From NCBI GenBank assembly GCA_007119395.1, contig SKPS01000212.1, positions 1 through 7,494 on the forward strand: a stretch of 7,494 nucleotides of DNA, in the 5' to 3' direction. How positions within the stretch are numbered: the first letter of the stretch is position 1; each line of letters begins with the position of its first letter. Positions 1-6,746 of the stretch are shown piece by piece. The notes under the pieces are model-generated. The model saw only the letters and a program-made list of their open reading frames with translations, searched no databases and had not been told where the DNA came from. A program made the translations under genes and the position numbers. The stretch is from Lentimicrobiaceae bacterium (GTDB taxonomy: Bacteria; Bacteroidota; Bacteroidia; Bacteroidales; SKPS01).

Positions 1-1482
1 CCGATGGAAGGGAGAATCCGAACAACCATCACCGCCGCCGGAAGTGGTTGGGCCGCAGAAGTATCCACCGACAACCCAGTCTCCATACCACGATTGAGAA
101 CATCCTTCTCACTCTTGTCAGGTACAGGCATCCAATGGAATCAACCTACCAGTACCGGAACCCTCACCCTCAATGCCATTGTGACATCAGAAACCATCGG
201 AGAAGTTACCGTGATGGGACTTGAAGTCAACTCAAAAGGTGAAATCAAAGCAGATGAAATCAGCATCGACAAAGCAGTGAAATTTGGCTCTGGCTTTGAC
301 TTTCACCTCGAAACGCTGTCATTCGGCGTGACTGAAGAAGAGTACCACATGGACCTGAAGGGGAAGTTTGGGTTTGAAAAAATCGGTATCAATGAATTGG
401 GTGGACAGGTTCACCTGAGGCCGGGCCCAACAGTATCTGTTAACCTTGAAAGCGCAGAGATCAGCTTTGAACGGGGACCTGTTGAATTTACCGGGGCCTT
501 TGCCTATAGCGGAAGAGAGTTTAGAGGCGATTTTGATATCGGCATAAAAAACATGGCCGGGAAAGGGGCCGGATTGAAAGGACTTCTGATCGTGGGGAAT
601 ATGGAAGACGACGACGATGTCACCTTTAACTATTGGTATGCTGAATTAACTGCCGATGTGACCATACCGCTCGGCCAAACCGGACTGTCGTTGCTTGAAA
701 TAGGTGGGGGATTGGGCTACAACTATAACCCCCCCGTTGGCAATGAACCCGGAAGCCCTTCAAATACTGATCAGTTCTCTTTTAAGGCACTGATCGGTGT
801 TGGCAATACTCCGTCAGGACAACTTTTTGCAGGACGAATGGAGATGGTGCTGGTGCCCGGGGAATTCACCCTTTATGGCAAGGTGTGGCTGTTGCAACAA
901 GAGTCTTCTATGTTTGGCGAAGGCAAGCTGAATGTGCATTGGGAGCCTGAAACCAAAGTGGATGGCTATGTGCGGATGTTCGTCGGGTTGCCGGATGCCG
1001 ATGGGGGAGTGCTGAGCTTTGACGGCAGAATCAACTACCTCTTCTCTGAGAATGAATTCTTTGTGCGAAGCGAACAGATCACTGGCTCTTTTTTGAAAAC
1101 AGTTCATGCGGAAGCTTCTATCGATGTAACCTCTCAACACATTCTGCTCGATGGAAGACTCTTCTATCAGCTCAACAGAAAATTTGAGCTGGGTATTGTA
1201 GATATCATTGCAGCCATCGAGGTGAACGCTGCAGGAAGCTTTTCATACCTCTTTTCTACACACACCATGAGTGCCAGGGCGCAGTTCAACGGGTTATGGG
1301 ATCTGGATATTGATACCCCCATCGGGTACTACGACCTGACATCAGGAGAGGTGAAACTGACCCTGGACCTGGAAGCCACCCCCGCGTTTGTGAAAGTGTC
1401 CGGCTCGGCAGAAGTATCATGGAGTGTCTGGATATACAGTGATTCAGCAGAACTCGATGTGGGATACACAATACATCTATAA
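1..1482 (+). CDS. Large beta-strand-rich protein of unknown function, C-terminal part (5' end cut by window)
   Basis: The frame is open from base 1, and the first ATG (base 4) lies inside the protein with no signal peptide after it, so this is the C-terminal ~493 residues of a longer protein. The stop is TAA at 1480-1482. Residues below are counted from that ATG. The sequence is almost all alternating polar/hydrophobic beta-strand with Gly-rich turns and no cysteine. Visible landmarks are FERGPVEFTGAF near 155-166, an acidic run EDDDD at 201-205, a glycine-rich IGGGLGYNYNPP at 233-244, and a loosely repeated unit (FDGRINYLFSENEFF at 339-353, LLDGRLFYQLNRKFE at 381-395). It does not end in the aromatic residue typical of outer-membrane barrels. 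The Fn3 gene follows after 20 bases, so the two are probably co-transcribed. I recognise no named family. An elongated beta-sheet surface or periplasmic protein is the best guess. Confidence 0.8.
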   Translation, partial: PMEGRIRTTITAAGSGWAAEVSTDNPVSIPRLRTSFSLLSGTGIQWNQPTSTGTLTLNAIVTSETIGEVTVMGLEVNSKGEIKADEISIDKAVKFGSGFDFHLETLSFGVTEEEYHMDLKGKFGFEKIGINELGGQVHLRPGPTVSVNLESAEISFERGPVEFTGAFAYSGREFRGDFDIGIKNMAGKGAGLKGLLIVGNMEDDDDVTFNYWYAELTADVTIPLGQTGLSLLEIGGGLGYNYNPPVGNEPGSPSNTDQFSFKALIGVGNTPSGQLFAGRMEMVLVPGEFTLYGKVWLLQQESSMFGEGKLNVHWEPETKVDGYVRMFVGLPDADGGVLSFDGRINYLFSENEFFVRSEQITGSFLKTVHAEASIDVTSQHILLDGRLFYQLNRKFELGIVDIIAAIEVNAAGSFSYLFSTHTMSARAQFNGLWDLDIDTPIGYYDLTSGEVKLTLDLEATPAFVKVSGSAEVSWSVWIYSDSAELDVGYTIHL

Positions 1483-1502
1483 AAAAACAAACCAATAACT
1501 GT

Positions 1503-3569
1503 ATGTATAATCTACTCACATATTTCTTCAAGCTGTTCATCATCTGCTGCTTGTTGTCCCTCCCGGAGCAAAATGCGTTTGCCCGCTCTCCTGATGTGTT
1601 AATATTCACCAGCGAAAATGAAATTAACCTGCGATGGAGAGGCCTGCGCACTGCACAACTGCAGGGGTACCACGTGTACGTGAGAAATGACGCAAGTGCA
1701 GATTGGCGAAGACTTACACAAGAGCCACAGGGCATGACCACTGCCCTGGATGACATCAGGAGGGTGGCTGGTGCAAAGTATCACCTGTACTTGCAACTGT
1801 TTGGAGCGCATGACCCCCCATCCGACATCACTGAGCAGATGCTGGAAACGTTGTATCAGAACGATCGTGCAGTGGCATTCATGGAGATCGTCTCTTTGAT
1901 CAATCCAGAATTTGGAATGCTGCTGGGGGAATTCTTTACCGATACCACCCAGGTTCCGGGCACAAAAGCTCAATACAGGATTACGGCCACAGTCAATGGC
2001 GCTGAGCAGGAGCTGGCTGTTTCTCAATGGGTCGATTGCTGTGATGAGCAAAGGGTGCCGCCGGTTGAAGGCCTTGAAGCTACATCAAGCCACCAGAGAG
2101 TTGAACTTAGTTGGAACAGAAACAGAGCACTGCTGACCAGCGGAGAGGTTGTGACATACCATATTTATAGATCCTTAAGGGAGATAGGACCGTTTGAACA
2201 ACTGAATGTGGGAGGGAAACTGCCCGTTACGGTTGCTTCACCCGGCATGGAGACCGACGACGCAAAAGAAACCCATGCTGACCGGTTCCTCGAAAATGGA
2301 ACAACATACTATTATTATGTCGCAGCGGTTAATGCCTTTGGCGTGGAAAGCAGACGAGGACACATCATCGAAGCAACTCCCACAGACGACCGCATGGTTC
2401 CGCCTCCTTCAAATTTCAGAGCGGAATTATTGGGCAGAGGCCTGGCTCTTCATTGGGATCCTGCGCCGGGCCCGGTGAAAGGCTATGAAATCTATCGCTC
2501 ACGGGAAAGAACGGAGCCCTTTGAGAAAGCATACCCTGCTGCCGATATTCTGCTCAGCACCGGTACAGGCTGGGTTGATACAGATGTGCTCGAAGGGCAA
2601 CAGTACCACTACTTCATCAGAAGCGCCAACCAAAGAGGGATAGCCGGAACACCATCCGACACCGTTTCATTCTTTTTCCCACGGATAACACCACCGCAGC
2701 CACCGAAAAACCTGGTGGCAGAGGCAACCGAAGGGCAGATCCTTCTTCAATGGGACCCTCCGTTGCAGGAGAGTGTTCTGGGGTATGAAATAGAGCGATC
2801 AAGTGATGATGGGTTTAAACGATGGTTTATGCTCAATGCAGCACCTCATCCTGACACCTTTTTTATTGACCCACTCCCCGAAACAGCGCAAACCACTTTC
2901 GGCTACAGGGTTTTTGTGATCGACAAAAGCCATAACCGCTCAGAACCTTCAGCAATTGTAAAAGCACGCCTCCCTGATAAGGTGCCTCCACAACCACCAC
3001 ATATTACAGCCATCCGCAGAGAGGAAAATGTTGTTTTTATCACCTGGACACAAAACCCGGAGCCCGATTTCGAAAAGTACATCCTGTACAGGGCATCAGA
3101 TGCTGAATTCGAAGCCATTGCGAAAACAGACCAAGTCACTCTGAACGACACGCTCGTGACCGGTGGGAAATACCAATACGCTGTATCCGCTGTCGACAGC
3201 TCCGGCAATGAAAGTGAGCACTCTGCTTCGGTTGCCATCGGGTTCGATCCCTACGAAATAGTAACACCACCTGCTTCCGCCGTTATTGAACATGAAGGCG
3301 CAAGGTTGAGAATCCAATGGGAACATTCAACCCACCCACGACTCGCAGGGTATGTGATTACACGCATTGATGTTGAAACAGGACGTGAGCTTGATGTGCT
3401 CCAAACCGGCAAAGAAACCGATACCTTTTTCGACCGGCACAGTGATGTAAACCGGCATTACCGCTATCTGATCAGGGCCAGAGACGACAGATGGAGGATG
3501 AGCGAGCCCCTCGTCATTGAACATCAACCCGAAAAAGAGGAACGAAGACAACGAAGAAGACAACAGTAA
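1503..3569 (+). CDS. Secreted multi-domain fibronectin type III protein
   Basis: This 688-residue protein has an N-terminal signal peptide: a hydrophobic stretch at residues 4-20, with likely signal peptidase I cleavage after NAFA (residue 27). There is no convincing lipobox. The body is a string of Fn3 domains. A divergent first one at ~31-178 carries a long insertion. Five clearer ones lie at ~185-293, 298-392, 397-490, 494-580 and 587-674. Each has the core Trp (for example LSWN, LHWDP, LQWDPP, ITWTQNPE, IQWEH), a Y.IYRS-like C strand and a Y.Y.V/I.A F strand, and most are preceded by a Pro-rich linker (VPPP, TPPQPP, VPPQPP, VTPP). The mature part has only two cysteines, a vicinal pair at 179-180. 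The tail is very basic (ERRQRRRQQ). Fn3 domains usually act as spacers or bind protein or carbohydrate, and no catalytic domain is seen. It sits between a beta-rich protein gene and a membrane-barrel gene, suggesting a structural role at the cell surface or in the periplasm. Confidence 0.88.
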   Translation: MYNLLTYFFKLFIICCLLSLPEQNAFARSPDVLIFTSENEINLRWRGLRTAQLQGYHVYVRNDASADWRRLTQEPQGMTTALDDIRRVAGAKYHLYLQLFGAHDPPSDITEQMLETLYQNDRAVAFMEIVSLINPEFGMLLGEFFTDTTQVPGTKAQYRITATVNGAEQELAVSQWVDCCDEQRVPPVEGLEATSSHQRVELSWNRNRALLTSGEVVTYHIYRSLREIGPFEQLNVGGKLPVTVASPGMETDDAKETHADRFLENGTTYYYYVAAVNAFGVESRRGHIIEATPTDDRMVPPPSNFRAELLGRGLALHWDPAPGPVKGYEIYRSRERTEPFEKAYPAADILLSTGTGWVDTDVLEGQQYHYFIRSANQRGIAGTPSDTVSFFFPRITPPQPPKNLVAEATEGQILLQWDPPLQESVLGYEIERSSDDGFKRWFMLNAAPHPDTFFIDPLPETAQTTFGYRVFVIDKSHNRSEPSAIVKARLPDKVPPQPPHITAIRREENVVFITWTQNPEPDFEKYILYRASDAEFEAIAKTDQVTLNDTLVTGGKYQYAVSAVDSSGNESEHSASVAIGFDPYEIVTPPASAVIEHEGARLRIQWEHSTHPRLAGYVITRIDVETGRELDVLQTGKETDTFFDRHSDVNRHYRYLIRARDDRWRMSEPLVIEHQPEKEERRQRRRQQ
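2055..3524 (+). other. Array of five tandem Fn3 domains
   Basis: These are residues 185-674 of the Fn3 protein. The domains are about 87-110 residues each and strongly diverged from one another in both DNA and protein, so this is an old duplication and not a recent tandem repeat. Boundaries were placed at the Pro-rich linkers that precede each domain and at the conserved Trp of the B strand. Approximate domain starts are bases 2055, 2394, 2691, 2982 and 3261. Confidence 0.75.
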
Positions 3570-3612
3570 CGATGGTGAATACGCATAAGAAAACACTGAA
3601 AACACTATACAT

Positions 3613-5304
3613 TTGAAAATCCGGAATAAATACCTGTTGGGTGTGTTAACAGCCATCTTCCTGTTGAAGATCTCAACGGGTGTTTATGCTGAAACTGATA
3701 CTACCCTCTTTGAAAAAATAAAAGAGAGCGTGCGGTTGTCCGGAAGCATTACAGCGGAGCTCTCTTACTACAATGTTAGTCAAATTGACAACAGAAGAGA
3801 CCCTTTCATGATCAGGGTATATGGCTCACCGCGTATATCAACAGGCCATTGGAATATCCCGGTGCACTTCATACTGGGCAATGACCAGAGAAAGTACCGT
3901 CAGCAGTTCAATAAAATCGGAGCCAGCCCCTCGTACAAATGGGCAACTTTTCACCTGGGCCATGCAAATCTCAGCTTCTCCCCATTGGTATTCAGTGGCC
4001 ACACCATTTTAGGAGCCGGTACTGAGTTAACCCCGGGAAACATTCGCTTTGGTCTCTTATATGGCAGGCTGCTCAGACCCATTGAAGCGGATACCACCCT
4101 GACCGAAATCTTTTTGCCCGCCTTCGCCCGAAGAGGAATGACCATGAAAATCGGTTATGGTACGCACGACAATTTTGTAGATCTCGTTTTTCTGAAGGCC
4201 AAAGACCATGTAGAGAGTGCAGGCTTTGACCCTGAGGAGGAGAATGTGCTGCCAGCAGAAAATGCCGCCATCGGAATCGTCACAGGGCAACGCCTTATGA
4301 AACACTTTTTCCTGAACGCAAACCTCGGCCTGAGCGCTTATACAATGGATGTGGAGGCCAATGAAAGCACCCCCGATTCGTTCAGGATCAACCGGATCCC
4401 CGCCCTCTTCCTGACAGAACGTGCCTCAACCCAATACCTCACCGCGCTCGAATCATCACTTGAATACAGACAACGAAACTACAGCATCAGACTGGCATAC
4501 GACCGCATTGAGCCGGAGTATAAAACCATGGGCATCTATTTCATCAGAAATGATGTGGAAAGAGTCAGGCTGGCTTCCAGAATCCGGCTTCCACGCCTGC
4601 AATTGAACCTGTCGCCGCAACTGGGGTTTGAACGAAATAACCTCCGCCAAACCAAAAGAATGACCCAGACACGTTTCATCGGGGGAATCAGAGCTGATTA
4701 CCGACCCAACCAACAGTGGAGTATTCACGCCGGATTACACAACTTTCAGGTCCGACTGCATCAAGACATTTCTGCAACAGAAGACACCATCGTGCTAAAC
4801 AGAGTAAATGCCAGCCTGAACGGAGGCTTCACCTACCGCAAAGGAACAGGCAGAAAGGCTCAACTGCTGATCTTTCAAGCAAACTATCTGGCGGGAAGAG
4901 ACCGGGCAGGCGATACCATTCAACAGTTGGTCTCAAACCTGAACACCCGCGTAGCTTGGAGGTTTCACCTCGAAGCACCCGACCTGTTCGTGATGCCCGC
5001 CGTCGGCTTTAACTACTTTCAGCTCCCTTTTGTCACCACAACCAGAATGCACCCATCAGTGCAGCTCAACAAAGAGCTGCTCAACAGAAAACTAACCGCC
5101 GGTTGGAGTAGTGGAGTTTTGATCTCCTTCACTGATGGAGTTGTGGCAAACCTTGTGCTGCGTAACACCCTCTCAGGCAGCTATCGCCTGACAGAAAAAC
5201 AATCCGTTCAACTGCGCCTCGCACATCTCCTGAATACTGCAGCACAAAACCAGATCCGGTTTAGCGAGATGCTGTTTGACCTGAGGTATGCATACCATTT
5301 TTAA
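3613..5304 (+). CDS. Predicted outer-membrane beta-barrel protein, unknown function
   Basis: This 563-residue protein most likely starts at TTG 3613. An in-frame TAA at 3586-3588 and no ATG or GTG before the TTG leave it as the start that keeps a complete signal peptide (basic KIRNK, hydrophobic core YLLGVLTAIFLL, cleavage after GVYA at residue 26). The mature protein alternates short amphipathic strands with turns and ends in the aromatic-rich DLRYAYHF, a typical terminal strand with C-terminal Phe for insertion by the BAM machinery. A well-marked segment at residues 105-153 (SPSYKWATFHLG, SGHTILGAG, ELTPGNIRFGLLYGRL) looks like the most constrained part of the chain. No plug, TonB box or enzyme motif is seen. 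It lies 43 bases after the Fn3 gene and is probably in the same operon, possibly as its membrane anchor or export channel. That role is inference, whereas outer-membrane localisation is well supported. Confidence 0.82.
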   Translation: MKIRNKYLLGVLTAIFLLKISTGVYAETDTTLFEKIKESVRLSGSITAELSYYNVSQIDNRRDPFMIRVYGSPRISTGHWNIPVHFILGNDQRKYRQQFNKIGASPSYKWATFHLGHANLSFSPLVFSGHTILGAGTELTPGNIRFGLLYGRLLRPIEADTTLTEIFLPAFARRGMTMKIGYGTHDNFVDLVFLKAKDHVESAGFDPEEENVLPAENAAIGIVTGQRLMKHFFLNANLGLSAYTMDVEANESTPDSFRINRIPALFLTERASTQYLTALESSLEYRQRNYSIRLAYDRIEPEYKTMGIYFIRNDVERVRLASRIRLPRLQLNLSPQLGFERNNLRQTKRMTQTRFIGGIRADYRPNQQWSIHAGLHNFQVRLHQDISATEDTIVLNRVNASLNGGFTYRKGTGRKAQLLIFQANYLAGRDRAGDTIQQLVSNLNTRVAWRFHLEAPDLFVMPAVGFNYFQLPFVTTTRMHPSVQLNKELLNRKLTAGWSSGVLISFTDGVVANLVLRNTLSGSYRLTEKQSVQLRLAHLLNTAAQNQIRFSEMLFDLRYAYHF

Positions 5305-5348
5305 CCCGGCAGAGGCACCCCGGGGCAATTCATTGTGCAGTCAATATG

Positions 5349-5361
5349 TTGCATAATGCAA
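5349..5361. promoter_or_regulatory. Perfect dyad TTGCAT-A-ATGCAA overlapping the -33 element
   Basis: Two 6-base arms (5349-5354 and 5356-5361) are exact inverted copies around a central A. The dyad begins on the -33 TTG and fills part of the promoter spacer, where a dimeric regulator could block or assist RNA polymerase. No regulator gene is in the window, so its use as an operator is inference. A near direct repeat (TATGTTGCA at 5345-5353, TATGTTTGCA at 5369-5378) overlaps it. Confidence 0.3.
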
Positions 5362-5376
5362 AAATCGTTATGTTTG
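5349..5376 (+). promoter_or_regulatory. Bacteroidota-type sigma promoter for the small barrel gene
   Basis: A -33 TTG at 5349-5351 and a -7 TATGTTTG at 5369-5376 are separated by 17 bases. This is a full match to the Bacteroidota housekeeping consensus TTG-N(17-23)-TAnnTTTG. Transcription would begin near 5383, giving a leader of about 68 bases before the ATG at 5451. It is the only convincing promoter seen in the window. Confidence 0.6.
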
Positions 5377-5386
5377 CAGTGAGGTT

Positions 5387-5418
5387 TTCTGCCTGTGGCG
5401 ATAGCGCTTACAGCAGAA
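5387..5418 (+). promoter_or_regulatory. Hairpin in the predicted 5' leader of the small barrel mRNA
   Basis: TTCTGC-C-TGT (5387-5396) pairs with ACAGCAGAA (5410-5418), giving 9 base pairs with one bulged C. Inside it GCG (5398-5400) pairs with CGC (5405-5407) around the loop ATAG. The hairpin would start about 4 bases after the predicted transcription start. It is followed by an A/T-rich stretch up to the ATG and not by a T run, so it is not a terminator. A 5' stabilising or regulatory stem is possible. Confidence 0.4.
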
Positions 5419-5450
5419 GGGTCATAAAAAAATATTAAACCGTTTTCAGA

Positions 5451-6056
5451 ATGAAACGAATTGTTTTAGCATGCTGTTGCTTGTTGGGAATCTTCACAGC
5501 CCAACTCGAGGGGCAAACCTTTCATGGTGGACTGACGGCCGGCCTTGTGGCAAGCCAGGTGTCTGGCGACCAAAGTGGAGGCTACAATAAACTTGGTTTC
5601 TATGGTGGCCCCTGGGCCAGTTTTGGCTTTCGAGAGAACTGGCGGTTTCAGATGGAAATCACCTTTATGCAGAAAGGGAGCCGCGAAAATCCATCAGAAG
5701 ACAACAACCACCGGTCTTATAAACTGGACCTCAATTATATTGAAGTGCCGCTTATGTTTCGATGGTACTTCAGAGATAAACTGGAACTGGAATTTGGTAT
5801 TGCCTACGGTGTGCTCGTATATACCTACGAAGAAGAAGATTTCGTTGAGCTCAACAGTCGCCCGTTTAATACCCACAACAGCTCTCTGGTGTTGGGGCTC
5901 TACTACCACCTGAGCGACAACTGGAGCGCAAACTTCCGCACCTCCAACTCCATCACCCCCGTCAGAAAACACATCAGTGGTGGCACCTATATCCGACGAC
6001 TCAATTTTGGCCAAACCAATAACATTCTTACCCTTGGTTTGTTTTACAGGATATAG
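5451..6056 (+). CDS. Small outer-membrane beta-barrel protein (PF13568/PorT-like porin family)
   Basis: This 201-residue protein has a signal peptide: MKR, then a hydrophobic core VLACCCLLGIFTA. Likely cleavage is LEG|QTFHGG after residue 21, leaving an N-terminal Gln as is usual for signal peptidase I substrates in Bacteroidota. The rest is eight-strand-barrel-like: GGLTAGLVAS at 26-35, GFYGGPWASFGF at 49-60, RFQMEITFMQKG at 65-76, and the family-typical NYIEVPLMFRWYF at 95-107. Later strands end at LTLGLFYRI. Its length and the YIEVPL..R pattern fit the OMP_b-brl_2 (PF13568) family. Members sit in the outer membrane and mostly have no known substrate, so no specific function is claimed. It has its own promoter at 5349-5376 and may be transcribed on into ubiX, which starts 83 bases downstream. 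The A/T-rich leader without a Shine-Dalgarno sequence is normal for the phylum. Confidence 0.85.
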   Translation: MKRIVLACCCLLGIFTAQLEGQTFHGGLTAGLVASQVSGDQSGGYNKLGFYGGPWASFGFRENWRFQMEITFMQKGSRENPSEDNNHRSYKLDLNYIEVPLMFRWYFRDKLELEFGIAYGVLVYTYEEEDFVELNSRPFNTHNSSLVLGLYYHLSDNWSANFRTSNSITPVRKHISGGTYIRRLNFGQTNNILTLGLFYRI

Positions 6057-6139
6057 ATTGCTGATTTTTATACTGATGAATCCGGTATGATCTGCACAGC
6101 AAAGACGATGTTCCTGTTGTGTGTGCAATGCGTTAATCT

Positions 6140-6736
6140 ATGGTGAAGCCTGTGAACAAAGAAGAGAAGATAAACCTGCTGGTGGCCGTTACAGGAGCCA
6201 GCGGATCGGTCTATGCCCAACGTTTTCTGGAACGGTTGCAGCATCTGCAGCATCAGACCGAACGGATAGCAGTGGTGTTTTCAGGCAGTGGCAAGCAGGT
6301 GTGGCGCTATGAGCTGAACCAGGAACCGGATTCTCTGCCCTGGACAATGTACGACAACCACGATTTTTTCACCCCTCCCGCTTCAGGCTCCGGATACTTC
6401 AATACCATGGTGATCATCCCCTGTACAATGGGAACCCTGGCATCCATTGCACAAGGCATCGCTGATGACCTGATCGCCAGAGCTGCTGATGTGATGCTGA
6501 AAGAACGGAAACGACTTGTGCTGGTGACCCGCGAAATGCCACTCAACCTGATACATATCCGAAACATGGAAAGGGTAACCCTCGCCGGTGGAATCGTGTG
6601 CCCGGCAAGCCCTTCGTTTTACAGCATGCCTGAAAACATTACAGAAGTAGTTGACACAGTGGTCACCAGAGCACTCCAACTTGCAGGCTTCTCATTTCCC
6701 ACATACGGCTGGGGCGAACCAGAAGCAAAACCCTGA
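6140..6736 (+). CDS. ubiX: Flavin prenyltransferase UbiX
   Basis: UbiX joins a dimethylallyl group to FMN to make prenylated FMN, the cofactor of UbiD-type (de)carboxylases. It is a soluble cytoplasmic enzyme. The 198-residue length fits the family. Visible motifs are VTGASGSVYA (17-26, FMN phosphate loop), ASGSG (81-85), IPCTMGTLA (93-101), RAADVMLKERK (114-124), VTREMPLNLIH (129-139), PSFYSMPENI (158-167) and a WGE tail (191-193). Arg114, Lys121, Arg131, Glu132, Tyr161 and Arg177 match, by identity and exact spacing, the residues I recall as Arg122, Lys129, Arg139, Glu140, Tyr169 and Arg185 in Pseudomonas UbiX, so it should be active. FYSMP in place of the proteobacterial FYHRP looks like a lineage variant. 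The ATG at 6140 is the first possible start, since an in-frame TAA lies at 6134-6136. The gene ends in tandem stops TGA-TAA. No ubiD is in the window, so its client enzyme is encoded elsewhere. Confidence 0.95.
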   Translation: MVKPVNKEEKINLLVAVTGASGSVYAQRFLERLQHLQHQTERIAVVFSGSGKQVWRYELNQEPDSLPWTMYDNHDFFTPPASGSGYFNTMVIIPCTMGTLASIAQGIADDLIARAADVMLKERKRLVLVTREMPLNLIHIRNMERVTLAGGIVCPASPSFYSMPENITEVVDTVVTRALQLAGFSFPTYGWGEPEAKP

Positions 6737-6746
6737 TAAAGAGCGA

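Noticed and set aside
1286..1756. Reverse open frame of 156 codons across the first gene junction
   Set aside because: It overlaps the end of one well-supported forward gene and the signal peptide of the next. The product has no recognisable features.
3608..3615. TACATTTG, a match to the Bacteroidota -7 box just before the barrel gene
   Set aside because: No TTG lies 17-23 bases upstream, and the box overlaps the chosen start codon, so a transcript from it would lack the start and most of the signal peptide.
4716..5012. Forward open frame of 98 codons inside the barrel gene
   Set aside because: It is an out-of-frame shadow. Its Arg/Ser/Pro-rich product is typical of a shifted reading of the real gene.
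5305..5324. CCCGG/CCGGG hairpin right after the barrel stop as a terminator
   Set aside because: It has only 5 base pairs with a 10-base loop and no T run after it. It may be chance in a GC-rich patch.
5463..5474. VLAC lipobox-like sequence at residues 5-8 of the small barrel protein
   Set aside because: The hydrophobic part before the Cys would be only about four residues, and the hydrophobic stretch runs on to a better signal peptidase I site at LEG|Q. Barrels are not normally lipoproteins.
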